A DNA stretch of 64,000 bases from CAYYKD01 sp964471825. Its GTDB lineage: Bacteria; Spirochaetota; GWE2-31-10; CAYYKD01. The stretch lies in contig CAYYKD010000014.1 of NCBI GenBank assembly GCA_964471825.1, positions 13,780 through 77,779 of the forward strand, read 5' to 3'. The notes below the pieces were generated by a model that worked only from the letters and a program-made list of their open reading frames with translations, was not told the origin of the DNA and did not search any database. Shown here piece after piece: positions 46,438-54,926 of this stretch (positions within the stretch are counted from its first letter, which is position 1; each line of letters starts with the position of its first letter). The translations under genes and the position numbers were made by a program.

Positions 46438-47608
46438 CTAAGAATTAAAAAAACTTCCAAAGATCATTCCGGTAAAAGTCGCCATAACAACAACAAGCGT
46501 TACATATACAAGTGTTTTTTTTGTTCCAATCATACTCCTGATTGCAAGCATACTCGGTAATGATAACGCGGGTACTGCCAGCAATAAAGAAAGTGCCGGC
46601 CCTTTACCCATACCCGCCCCGACAAGCCCCTGTAGAATCGGCACCTCGGTAAGAGTCGCAAAGTACATAAATGCACCTGCAATTGAAGCAAAAAAGTTTG
46701 ACCATAGACTATTACCGCCAACAAGTTTTGCAACCCATTCTGAAGGGATAATCCCCTCATGCCCCGGTCTTCCTAGTAAGAAACCCGCAACAAGCACACC
46801 GCCAAACAACAAAGGCATAATCTGTAACGCAAACTCATAGCTTGAGCCGACCCACGACTTTAGCTCATCCTTTTTAAACCATAAAACTATTGAGACTACA
46901 AGCAGTAATAAGAAGCCGCCTGTTATGTAGTACTTTAAAGTGTATATTGCATTCCAGATTGGCATTGACTGATCTTTTCCCCAGTTGACAAATACCAGAA
47001 TCCCAATCATTGCAAATATATAGAGTCCTGTCTGCCATAGTTTTCTGCCAGATCCGTCCTCCGGTGGTAGCATCATTTCAAGCTCTTTGTTTCTCTCTTT
47101 TTCCTCTTTTAAGAATATAAAGTGCATAATAAGGCCTATTACTATAGAAAAAACAACTGCACCCAATGCTCTTGCAATGCCTAGTTCAACACCGAGTACC
47201 CTCGCTGTCATTATTATTGCAAGTACATTAATAGCCGGCCCGGAGTATAGAAATGCTATAGCCGGTCCGAGTCCCGCACCTCTTTTATAGATCCCACCAA
47301 ATAATGGCAGAACTGTACATGAACATACAGCGAGGATCGCACCCGATACAGATGCTACACTGTATGCTACAACTTTATTTGCCTTTGCACCGAGATATTT
47401 TAACACTGCACCCTGACTTATAAAGTTACCGATCGCCCCTGCTATAAAAAATGCCGGAACAAGACAGAGTAACATGATCTCTTGCATATTCCTGCATCAT
47501 AAAGAAGGACTCCATGATCGCATTCTTAATAATCGGGAGGTCAAAGGGGATGAAGAAGAACCCTACAAATACACCGACAATAATTGTAAATTTTTTCCAG
47601 TCTTTCAT
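46438..47608 (-). pseudogene. ArsP/DUF318-family permease with apparent frameshift
   Basis: About 390 residues in two frames. The first (from ATG 47608, GGAG upstream) runs KDWKKFTIIVGVFVGFFFIP ... QEYARDHV; the second (readable from 47487) continues LLCLVPAFFIAGAIGNFISQG with GAILAVCSCTVLPLFGGIYK, FLYSGPAINVLAIIM and GEPILQGLVGAGMGKGPALS-like segments, ten or so helices. A shift near 47470-47480 separates them; no stop lies inside the joined protein. The family exports trivalent organoarsenicals or related compounds. Since this is a draft with gaps, a sequencing error is as likely as a true lesion. Confidence 0.75.
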
Positions 47609-47642
47609 AAAAACTCCATATAAATTTGAACCCATATTATCA

Positions 47643-47658
47643 ATGCAAAAAAATGCAT
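47643..47658 (-). promoter_or_regulatory. ArsR-type operator before the permease
   Basis: ATGCA-N6-TGCAT, matching the core of the arsR-promoter palindrome, about 35 bases before the permease start; a half-site extends to TGCATAT on one side. Confidence 0.6.
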
Positions 47659-47677
47659 ATGTTTAATCCAAAAAAAA

Positions 47678-48118
47678 TCACTTACACCTTAGGCACGCTT
47701 TTGTATCTCTTTGTAGCCTATCAACAATTATTCTACCTTCAACCCTTAAATTTAAAATCAAATTTAGATTTATTAAATCAGAGTTAAGTTGATCATTATT
47801 ATTTTCATTAGAGACATCATCATTAGCATTAGAGAATTCATCATTAGAGAATTCAGATGAGGAGATGTAATTAAAAAGTTGTAGATTTGAAATATTGTTC
47901 GCAATTTTATACATGACAAATTTTCCATCCCGCCTTTCATCTATAAGTCCGGTATTCTTTAAAATCTTTAGGGATTTGGATATGTTGTATTGCGGTTTAT
48001 TGATTATCCTCTCGATCTCACAAACACAAAGCTCCATGCCTGATTTTATTAATAATCTAACTATCCTAAATCGGGTCTCTTCACCTAAGGCCTTAAATTT
48101 ATTTATCTCTTTTATCAT
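47678..48118 (-). CDS. arsR: ArsR-family metalloregulator
   Basis: About 146 residues. Winged helix with FKALGEETRFRIVRLL and ELCVCEIERIINKPQYNISKSLKIL; the CVC in that helix is the classic arsenite site of ArsR repressors. The Asn/Asp-rich stretch (SNDEFSNANDDVSNENNN) is a low-complexity insert, and the tail holds another CxxC (CLRC). ATG 48118 is chosen since it is the first codon after the promoter; no Shine-Dalgarno, so leaderless. Longer in-frame starts would lie inside the promoter. Likely represses itself and the permease-redox genes. Confidence 0.85.
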   Translation of the reverse strand: MIKEINKFKALGEETRFRIVRLLIKSGMELCVCEIERIINKPQYNISKSLKILKNTGLIDERRDGKFVMYKIANNISNLQLFNYISSSEFSNDEFSNANDDVSNENNNDQLNSDLINLNLILNLRVEGRIIVDRLQRDTKACLRCK

Positions 48119-48138
48119 ATATGCAATTATATGCATAT
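48119..48138 (-). promoter_or_regulatory. ArsR operator overlapping the -10 box
   Basis: Perfect palindrome ATATGCA-N6-TGCATAT; the N6 spacer is TATAAT on the minus strand, i.e. the arsR -10 box. Repressor binding here would block the promoter. Confidence 0.8.
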
Positions 48139-48154
48139 ATTGTTGATATGTCAA
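48126..48154 (-). promoter_or_regulatory. arsR promoter
   Basis: Minus strand TTGACA (48154-48149), 17-base spacer, TATAAT (48131-48126), consensus quality. ATG of arsR begins seven bases after the -10 box. Confidence 0.85.
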
Positions 48155-48288
48155 GTAATTAATAATATTGAAAATATTGAGGTACACCGAAAAAAAAATA
48201 ACTTCAGTCTTTTCATCGCTTCATTTAGCTTTTTTTAAGGTGGCGATACATTGCTTGATTTGTACCTTGTTTTCTAAAAAAGTTAGAA

Positions 48289-49305
48289 TTAATGGAGTTC
48301 AAACATCTTTTTTAAAAAGTTGGTGTTTTTTCTCCAGTTGTGGTGTACTTTTACATTTAAAAATAGGTTTACTTGTTTCTCAAATATTTCAATAAGTTCT
48401 TTTCTTGATACCTCGCCAATCTGTTTGATCATCGAGGCCGATTTTCCTATCACCATACCTTTTTGGCTCTCTTTTTCAACGCATATTGAAGCATAGACTT
48501 TGATTGATTTATTGTTAACTGTTAGTTTTTCAATCTCAACATAGCATGAGTGGGGGATCTCATCATTCATCAGTATAAAGAGTTTTTCTCTAACACATTC
48601 CTTAATTCTAAACGGGATATCTTGATCAGTAACAAAGTCCTCCGGGTAGTATAGTGGGCCTATCGGGAGTCTTGTTTTTATAAATCGTATCAGATTATCA
48701 ATGTTTTTGTCATTCAGGGCAGATGTATTGATGGAATACATAGGTTTAAGACGACTATTTACATCTGATACAAATTTGTTATAGGCATCATCTGTCAGAT
48801 CTGATTTATTGAAGACAATAATTGTCTTTGATTCAAACGGCTTGACTTTGCTAATTATATCTTCCTCTTCCTCGCCAAGCTCCCTTGATGGATCTGTAAT
48901 ATATAGAATAATGTCACCATCATTTAGTGTATTTGCAGCTAGATTTGATAAACCTCTATTAAGATCGGAATTAAAGTGATGATAACCCGGTGTATCTACA
49001 AAGATGATTTGAGCGTCATCATCTGTATATATTGCCTTAATTAGAAATCTTGTTGTTTGTGGAGCCTTTGATACTATCGATACTTTATTTCCGCATGCAC
49101 AATTTACAAGGGTTGATTTGCCTGATGATGGTCTTCCGATCAGAACTACAGTTCCAGACCGGAAAGTTTTGTTCTGTAGGTTATCAGTCATAGAATTATT
49201 GCCTACACATTCATTATTTATTAAATTATTATCTATAGAATCATTGGTAATAGAAGTGTTTATTTTTATTACAGAATCATTAGTTACAGAATCATTAGTT
49301 ATCAA
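48289..49305 (-). CDS. era: GTPase Era with Asn-rich N-terminal extension
   Basis: 338 residues. GTPase core with G1 GRPSSGKST, G3 DTPGYHH, G4 NKSD and a C-terminal KH domain (MVIGKSASMIKQIG, then KVHHNWRKN). Era aids 16S rRNA maturation and 30S assembly. The first 45 residues (TNDSV-type repeats, Asn/Ser/Thr-rich) are not part of Era; they come from near-identical 15-base units. TTG at 49305 overlaps the TGA of the upstream gene, but an internal ATG just before the core (at about 49191) could be the true start. Core identity is sure. Confidence 0.93.
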   Translation of the reverse strand: MITNDSVTNDSVIKINTSITNDSIDNNLINNECVGNNSMTDNLQNKTFRSGTVVLIGRPSSGKSTLVNCACGNKVSIVSKAPQTTRFLIKAIYTDDDAQIIFVDTPGYHHFNSDLNRGLSNLAANTLNDGDIILYITDPSRELGEEEEDIISKVKPFESKTIIVFNKSDLTDDAYNKFVSDVNSRLKPMYSINTSALNDKNIDNLIRFIKTRLPIGPLYYPEDFVTDQDIPFRIKECVREKLFILMNDEIPHSCYVEIEKLTVNNKSIKVYASICVEKESQKGMVIGKSASMIKQIGEVSRKELIEIFEKQVNLFLNVKVHHNWRKNTNFLKKMFELH

Positions 49306-50384
49306 TCACTTACCTCTTCTTTTATTTTTATTATCTGAGCCCTGTTTTTTAAAAAGAGTGTCATCAGCATTGGATCAAAATGTTTTCCTGAATTAATAAT
49401 CATGTGGTTAAATGCCTGATCATAGCTCCATGGTTCTTTGTAAGGTCTTTTTGAAGTTAAAGCATCAAATACATCTGCTATAGCAGTTAATCGTGCATAA
49501 ATTGAGATGTCGCCGGCTTTAAGTTGAAAAGGATACCCTGAACCGTCATACTTTTCGTGGTGTTCAAGTGCTATCTTTGATGCAATTTGAAGAAGTCGGC
49601 TCTCGGTTCCACTGAGAATATCATATCCTATTTGACAGTGTTGATGCATAGTGTCCCATTGAGTCTCATTAAGCGGTGCCGGTTGAAGGAGGATATTATC
49701 AGGAACGCCTACTTTTCCGATATCATGCATTGGAGAAGAAAGTTTAATAAGTTCAACTTCTTCCTGTTTCCACCCCAGTTCTTTTGCAATTATAGAGCTG
49801 TAGAGTCCAACTCTGATAATATGACTCTGAGTCTCTTTATCTTTGTAGCGTGTAACTGAGGAAAGCTTATATACAAGGTCTTTGTGTACTGTATTCAACT
49901 GTTCATAGAGATAACTATTCTCAATTGTTGTTGTAACAAATAGTGTTATATGGTTAAGAAGCTCAATATCTTCATTGTCAAATGAAGTATTATCAAGTTT
50001 ATTAATTACCTCAATGACGCCAAAAGGTGAGTTAAATCTATCCTGCAATGGCACAGCTACCAGATTTCGAGTGTGATAACCGAGATTTCTATCTACCTCC
50101 CCGGTAAATCTTGGTTCATTCTCAGTATCATTTATTATTATAGTCTCATTGTTGCTGAATGAATAACCTGCAATTCCTGAATCCTCAGGTATTCTAATCT
50201 CATCAGTTTTCTCTGCAACAATAGTCCAAAGTTCTTTTGTAATTTTATTATGTAAGAATATGCTGCAAATGTCTGCATTTAGAAGCTGTTTAGTTATTGA
50301 GGTTAGAAGTCTTAGTATTTTCTTTAAATCTTTTTCTTTTGTTAACTGTGTTGATACTTTAAGTAATAGAGATAGTTTATCCAT
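49302..50384 (-). CDS. GAF-HD-GYP phosphodiesterase
   Basis: 360 residues. GAF sensor (about 15-160) then HD-GYP (about 170-350) with MHDIGKVGVPD, HHEKYDGSGYP and ADVFDALTSKRPYK; predicted to hydrolyse c-di-GMP in response to a ligand. No Shine-Dalgarno before the ATG; TATAAA lies six bases upstream, another possible leaderless message. Its TGA overlaps era's TTG, so the two are coupled. Confidence 0.93.
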   Translation of the reverse strand: MDKLSLLLKVSTQLTKEKDLKKILRLLTSITKQLLNADICSIFLHNKITKELWTIVAEKTDEIRIPEDSGIAGYSFSNNETIIINDTENEPRFTGEVDRNLGYHTRNLVAVPLQDRFNSPFGVIEVINKLDNTSFDNEDIELLNHITLFVTTTIENSYLYEQLNTVHKDLVYKLSSVTRYKDKETQSHIIRVGLYSSIIAKELGWKQEEVELIKLSSPMHDIGKVGVPDNILLQPAPLNETQWDTMHQHCQIGYDILSGTESRLLQIASKIALEHHEKYDGSGYPFQLKAGDISIYARLTAIADVFDALTSKRPYKEPWSYDQAFNHMIINSGKHFDPMLMTLFLKNRAQIIKIKEEVSD

Positions 50385-50455
50385 ATATGATTTATATCAT
50401 AGAAATTAAAAAATAAATATACATAAAATCAAAAAAAACTCCGAAAATTGAATAT

Positions 50456-51613
50456 ATGAGCGATAAAGAGTTATTTTCATTGTTACAAAAAACAATTTTA
50501 TTATTAATTATTTTTTTCTTTTTAGTAATAGGTACTGCAAATCTGGTTAAAGTTATCGGCATTGTTGTAAAAATAGATGGCGTTATAAAACAGACTCTTG
50601 ATTTTAAAGAAGATATTAAAGCTATAGAAATAAATGGAATTCAGGAAAAAGACTATACATTTTTGTATGATTCATCAAAAGCACATACAGCTGAAGAGCT
50701 GGGTTTTAAGAATGATATATTTAACCTCAATGGTACTGAATGGGGTGAAGGGTATAATATACTTATTGTTGGCTCGGATAAATACGGTAGGAATATGGAA
50801 CGGTCCAGGTCGGATGTAATAATACTTATTAAAATTAACAGAAATGGTAAAATTCTTTCAATATCAATCCCTAGAGATAGTCTAATTACCCTTAAGCAGG
50901 GAGACAACAAAGGGGCATTTGATAAGATTGGCCATAGTTTGTATTGGGGCGGCTTAAACTATCTCAAACAAAATGTTGAGGATTATACAGGGAGTAGAGT
51001 TGATAAGGTTGTAGTAATTGATAACTTCAGAACATTTGAGGCTTTTATTGCTATCCTTGGGGGTATTAAGACCGATAAAAAACTTGAAGGGAAGCTTGCC
51101 GTTCAGTGGATAAGAAATAGAAGTTTTAGAATGGGAGATATTGAGAGGTGTATGCGTCAACAGGTATTTATGAAGAGGGCAGTTGATAAGTTATGGAATT
51201 TAACGGGGAGGGGAAATTATTTTCTTGTATATTTTATTTATGATGCACTTAAGCAGATCGTATACACTGATATTTCAAAAGAGGAACTGTTTTCTATAAT
51301 TTATAATTTGAAATTAAGCGGGTTCAATAGTGAAACTGACTATATTACGGCAGTTTTACCGGGGCGGTTTGGTACTTATTTTTCAAAAGTTTTTAACAGA
51401 GAGGTTTCGTGCTGGATCCCTGATGAGGTTATTTCACAGAGAATGCAATTATTGTTTTATTCATCCGGTTCTTCTGTAGATTTATTCAGAAGTCAAAAAT
51501 ATGGTTTTCTTGATTATCTCAAATTTGATATTAAACAAATTATTGAAAAGAGGAAAAAAGAGTTTGATTATAGATGGAGATTAATAGCTAAAAAAAAAAT
51601 TAGTTATAATTAG
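50456..51613 (+). CDS. LytR-CpsA-Psr family protein
   Basis: 385 residues: an N-terminal membrane helix (about 12-35), and an LCP domain (about 95-270) with YNILIVGSDKYGRNMERSRSD, ILSISIPRDSLI, the Arg-rich VQWIRNRSF and GDIERCMRQQ motifs that bind the polyprenyl phosphate. LCP proteins ligate glycopolymers to peptidoglycan or other acceptors. C-terminal part is a hydrolase-like region with no clear motif. Divergent from the GAF-HD-GYP gene. Confidence 0.88.
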   Translation: MSDKELFSLLQKTILLLIIFFFLVIGTANLVKVIGIVVKIDGVIKQTLDFKEDIKAIEINGIQEKDYTFLYDSSKAHTAEELGFKNDIFNLNGTEWGEGYNILIVGSDKYGRNMERSRSDVIILIKINRNGKILSISIPRDSLITLKQGDNKGAFDKIGHSLYWGGLNYLKQNVEDYTGSRVDKVVVIDNFRTFEAFIAILGGIKTDKKLEGKLAVQWIRNRSFRMGDIERCMRQQVFMKRAVDKLWNLTGRGNYFLVYFIYDALKQIVYTDISKEELFSIIYNLKLSGFNSETDYITAVLPGRFGTYFSKVFNREVSCWIPDEVISQRMQLLFYSSGSSVDLFRSQKYGFLDYLKFDIKQIIEKRKKEFDYRWRLIAKKKISYN

Positions 51614-51666
51614 TTTAGTTTAGTAAAGTAGGAATGAATAAAGTTGGAATGAATATAGAGGTGATT

Positions 51667-52767
51667 ATGAATCGTAGAGAATTTAGCAGGTTGTTTTATT
51701 TATCAAGTATCGCTGTTTATCTATTTATAAGTATAGTTTTAGTAAATTCATGTAATTTCAAATCTGAATTAAAAGTAGGGTTTATTTATATTGGTTCAGT
51801 TGATGATGGAGGTTGGACAACTTCTCATGAAAATGCAAGAAAGAGACTGGCGGAGAATAATAAGAATATACGGTTTACTAAACATGAAAAAGTAAAGGTT
51901 GCGGAGCTTGAATCGTTGATAGATGACTTGGTAAAAAAAAGATACAACCTGATCTTTACTACAAGTTATGATTTTGAAGAGGTTACTTACAAATCAGCAT
52001 TAAAGCACCCTAATGTAGTTTTCTTTAATTGTGCAGGACTTCGGACAAGATCTAACCTTGGTACATATTTTGTTGCAATGGAGGAAGCCAGATATCTATC
52101 AGGGATAGTCGCAGGTATGATGACTGCCAATGGAAAGATCGGGTATGTTGCCTCTAAGCCGACCTCAGAAGTTTTAAGAATTATTAATGGATTCACACTT
52201 GGGGTGAGATCTGTGAATCCAAATGCTGATGTTCATGTTAAGTGGGTTTCAAGCTGGTTTGACCCAATAAAAGAGAAGATTGTTGCAGACTATTTTATTA
52301 ATAGAGAGTTTGATGTTATTGTATCAGGGGTAGATTCAAAGGCCGTAGTTGTGTCTGTTGAGGAATCAGGCAAGCCGATATATTCTATAGGATATGGGGT
52401 CGATGAACCGCACTATGCACCGAGAAGTTATCTGCATTCAAGTGTCTGGAATTGGCATGGAATATACAGTAAGATAATTGATGATTATCTTGCTGGTAAG
52501 GTTACAGATTGGAGGAATCATAGATATTACTGCGGTATTGTTGATGACGGGGTAGATATATCTAAGATGCGAAATAATGTACCGATAAATGTAAAAAAAA
52601 CAGTTGAGGCTGTCAGAGAAGAATTATTAAAGGGTGAAATAAAGATATTTAAGGGGCCGTTACTAAGTAATAACGGAGTTGAAGTAATAAGGTCAGGTGA
52701 AGTTGCTGATCTAACCGATCTGCTCTATATGGATTATTTAGTGGATGGCGTTATTGTAGAAAAATAA
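51667..52767 (+). CDS. BMP/PnrA-family substrate-binding lipoprotein
   Basis: About 366 residues. Signal peptide with RREFSR and hydrophobic stretch ending at lipobox VNSC, then the Med/PnrA fold: VGFIYIGSVDDGGWT, FNCAGLRTRSNLGTYF, YLSGIVAGMMTANGKIGYVAS, and DVIVSGVDSKAVV. In treponemes such lipoproteins (TmpC/PnrA) bind nucleosides. The twin-Arg hint of a Tat signal is weak. ATG 51667 fits GAGGTGATT upstream; earlier in-frame starts (51634, 51646) lack it. No transporter genes adjoin. Confidence 0.9.
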   Translation: MNRREFSRLFYLSSIAVYLFISIVLVNSCNFKSELKVGFIYIGSVDDGGWTTSHENARKRLAENNKNIRFTKHEKVKVAELESLIDDLVKKRYNLIFTTSYDFEEVTYKSALKHPNVVFFNCAGLRTRSNLGTYFVAMEEARYLSGIVAGMMTANGKIGYVASKPTSEVLRIINGFTLGVRSVNPNADVHVKWVSSWFDPIKEKIVADYFINREFDVIVSGVDSKAVVVSVEESGKPIYSIGYGVDEPHYAPRSYLHSSVWNWHGIYSKIIDDYLAGKVTDWRNHRYYCGIVDDGVDISKMRNNVPINVKKTVEAVREELLKGEIKIFKGPLLSNNGVEVIRSGEVADLTDLLYMDYLVDGVIVEK

Positions 52768-52771
52768 AAAA

Positions 52772-52798
52772 ACCGGAAAGTAATAAATATTTTCCGGT
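52772..52798 (-). terminator. terminator between convergent genes
   Basis: ACCGGAAA ... TTTCCGGT hairpin, with a T run on the minus strand; it best serves the small mS38-like gene, and partly the BMP gene. Confidence 0.75.
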
Positions 52799-52808
52799 AA
52801 TTTAGGCA

Positions 52809-52898
52809 CTATTTCTTTTTGTGTCTGTTTTTTCTAAGCTTTTTTTTTCTTTTGTGCTTAGCAATTTTTGCCCGTTTTTTCTTCTTAACTGAAGGCAT
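52809..52898 (-). CDS. tiny basic protein, COX24/AURKAIP1-domain (mS38-like)
   Basis: 29 residues, over half Lys/Arg (starts MPSVKKKKRAKIAKHKRKK). It fits the very short AURKAIP1/COX24-domain proteins found in spirochaetes and other bacteria, related to mitochondrial ribosomal protein mS38, so it is probably ribosome-associated. AGGTGATAAG directly before the ATG. Follows the ManC-like gene by 12 bases, so it is likely in that transcript. A gene this short is easily missed in annotation. Confidence 0.85.
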   Translation of the reverse strand: MPSVKKKKRAKIAKHKRKKKLRKNRHKKK

Positions 52899-52910
52899 CT
52901 TATCACCTCT

Positions 52911-53915
52911 TTATAAAATTAAACTTTTAATAATAACTTTTCCGTTTTCCTTTACGATAAGTAGTTTATCTGTATCAGATATAACTATATTCTCTTCATC
53001 GTAATTGAAACACGCTGTTTCTCTGCAATTATTTATACTTACCGAACCTTCAATTAGATTACGGTTTGTGATATCTGTTGAGAATCGCGCGAAAAAATTT
53101 TTCCAATTATCTAAATAAAAAGGATTTGTGTCAAGGAAAATCGTAAAAAATTTTTTATTTGATGAGGTAAACAAGGTGTTATCATCTATAATTCCTGACT
53201 TTTTATAGATGTTTGTTAACAAATCCCAGTTAAACCTATTTTCGAATATGGCTGTCTGAATTTTATCTGAAACTTCATTTAGTTTAGAAATTCTGATGGC
53301 GTTAAAAATTGCGTTGTAAGAGCTAATAATTATACCTGAGAAAACACCCTCTTTACCAAAGAGTTTTATTGACTTCTTTGCCTGTGTTACTGCTGATATT
53401 TTATTGATCTCAAAGAAATCAATATTTCTGATATTAGACTTGAATTTGCCGGAATCAATTATTGGTCTATTGTAGTTTGCTGTAGACAAATTTATTGAAG
53501 GGAGGATTATATTATCATATCCTGCAAACTCATTTGAAGCAAATAACCAATTTTCACAACGAAACTCAGGGGAGAATAAAAAATCTGCCGGAATTATCGT
53601 AACCGTTTCTTCCGGTTCTAGTCTGGATAGCAATATTGAGGCATATGAAACAGATAGTGAGTAGGAGAGTCTGATAGGTTCTATGAGAATTTTATCTTCT
53701 TTAACTGATGGGAGCATAGATTTAATCTGTTCTTCCTCACCATATTCGCAAAGCAAATAGATTTTGTCTCTAGAGAAATAACTGTTTAACCATGAATATG
53801 CCAAATGTATCAAGTTTTTCTCTCTTGATATTGGTAGAAAGGATATTGGTTGATTGTCCTTTAACAGCGGACGAAATATCGGATTATGTTTACAAATAAT
53901 AAGAACTGCAATCAC
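52911..53915 (-). CDS. ManC-like nucleotidyltransferase, degenerate
   Basis: 334 residues with the fold order of mannose-1-phosphate guanylyltransferase (IPADF at the site of PADH, a late NCRETACFNYDEENIVISDTD segment like the ManC beta helix start). The N-terminal GGxGTRLWP loop that binds nucleotide is not recognisable (MIAVLIICKHNPIFRPLL instead), so activity is doubtful. Could be a diverged sugar nucleotide enzyme or a remnant. Upstream of the tiny ribosomal-type gene. Confidence 0.6.
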   Translation of the reverse strand: MIAVLIICKHNPIFRPLLKDNQPISFLPISREKNLIHLAYSWLNSYFSRDKIYLLCEYGEEEQIKSMLPSVKEDKILIEPIRLSYSLSVSYASILLSRLEPEETVTIIPADFLFSPEFRCENWLFASNEFAGYDNIILPSINLSTANYNRPIIDSGKFKSNIRNIDFFEINKISAVTQAKKSIKLFGKEGVFSGIIISSYNAIFNAIRISKLNEVSDKIQTAIFENRFNWDLLTNIYKKSGIIDDNTLFTSSNKKFFTIFLDTNPFYLDNWKNFFARFSTDITNRNLIEGSVSINNCRETACFNYDEENIVISDTDKLLIVKENGKVIIKSLIL

Positions 53916-53970
53916 AGTTAGTCCAATTTATTTAATTATTTTTGAATTGCTTCTAAAATGTATTCTTTAT

Positions 53971-54014
53971 GAGGCTCTTGTGAAAAACATTTAATGGATT
54001 TTAGCAAGAGCCTC
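53971..54014. repeat. dispersed hairpin repeat, copy in miaA 3' end
   Basis: Arms GAGGCTCTTG (53971-53980) and CAAGAGCCTC (54005-54014). One arm encodes the last residues of MiaA (KEALAKIH) and the hairpin includes its stop codon at 53991. Confidence 0.8.
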
Positions 54015-54920
54015 TTTAATTAAATCTTTTATATCATTTTTTTGTGAAATGTCAAACCACTTAACTCCAATATTTTTATTAAACCATGTTAGTTGTCTCT
54101 TAGCATAGTGTCTTGAGTTTTGTTTGATTAGATAGATAGCTCTATCAAGTTCTGTTTCACCATTCAAATAATCTATGATTTCTCTGTATCCAATTGCCTG
54201 TAATCCATGGTCGTTTTTTGTATAGCCCTGCTCCATGATGGATTTTACTTCGTCAATGAGTCCATTATTAATCATACTAACAACCCTGGAATTTATTCTT
54301 TCATAGAGAATTGATCTGTCTGTATTAAGGCCTGTGAGTATAAAATTAATATCATTATTTTTTGTAGTGTGTCTGTGGAAATAACTGATTGGTTTTCCGG
54401 TAGTATNNNNNNNNNNATAATAGACCTCTAATGCCCTAAGGGTTCTCTGTGAGTCATTTGTGTGAATCTTGGAAGCGTATTCCGGATCAAGAGTCTCAAG
54501 TTTGTCTCTAAGTTGTTGTAAACCTTTCATTTCTAGCTCTTGTTTAAGTTGTTCAGATATCTCGCCCGGGACTGCGGGGATATCTGCTATTCCATTGATT
54601 AGTGTATTAAAATAGAGACCTGTACCCCCAATAAGGAATGGAATTTTACCCCTTTGATTTATATCAATAATAAGTTTTTCTGCATCTGTTTTAAATTGAC
54701 CGGCATTATATGGTTGATCCGGATTTCGAATATCAATCAAGTGGTGTTTAACCTTTTTTCTTTCTTCGATAGATGGTTTAGCAGTCCCAATATCCATAAA
54801 CCTATAGATCTGCATAGAATCAACAGAAATAACCTCGCCAAATTCTTTAGCGAGGTCAATAGATAGGTCTGTCTTACCGACAGCAGTTGGGCCAAATATT
54901 ACTATTGCTGTAAAAGGCAT
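53991..54920 (-). CDS. miaA: tRNA dimethylallyltransferase
   Basis: About 305 residues. P-loop GPTAVGKTDLS, SVDSMQIYRFMDIGTAKP, GGTGLYFNTLINGI, RALEVYY, and Q-A-IGYREIIDYL. Adds dimethylallyl to A37 of tRNAs reading UNN codons. Ten Ns (54407-54416) occur before TTGKPISYFH; overlapping the flanks by two bases yields VYYTTGKP, the usual family sequence, so the gap is probably spurious. C-terminus comes from a repeat element. Confidence 0.96.
   Translation of the reverse strand: MPFTAIVIFGPTAVGKTDLSIDLAKEFGEVISVDSMQIYRFMDIGTAKPSIEERKKVKHHLIDIRNPDQPYNAGQFKTDAEKLIIDINQRGKIPFLIGGTGLYFNTLINGIADIPAVPGEISEQLKQELEMKGLQQLRDKLETLDPEYASKIHTNDSQRTLRALEVYYXXXXTTGKPISYFHRHTTKNNDINFILTGLNTDRSILYERINSRVVSMINNGLIDEVKSIMEQGYTKNDHGLQAIGYREIIDYLNGETELDRAIYLIKQNSRHYAKRQLTWFNKNIGVKWFDISQKNDIKDLIKEALAKIH
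54407..54416. other. assembly gap (10 N), probably spurious
   Basis: Within miaA. The flanks can be joined by a two-base overlap to give an in-frame family motif. Confidence 0.65.
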
Positions 54921-54926
54921 TAAAGA

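Noticed and set aside
48168..48395. 75-codon frame on the plus strand after arsR and over era
   Set aside because: Overlaps the 3' end of era antisense, no ribosome site; Phe/Cys-rich, typical of chance.
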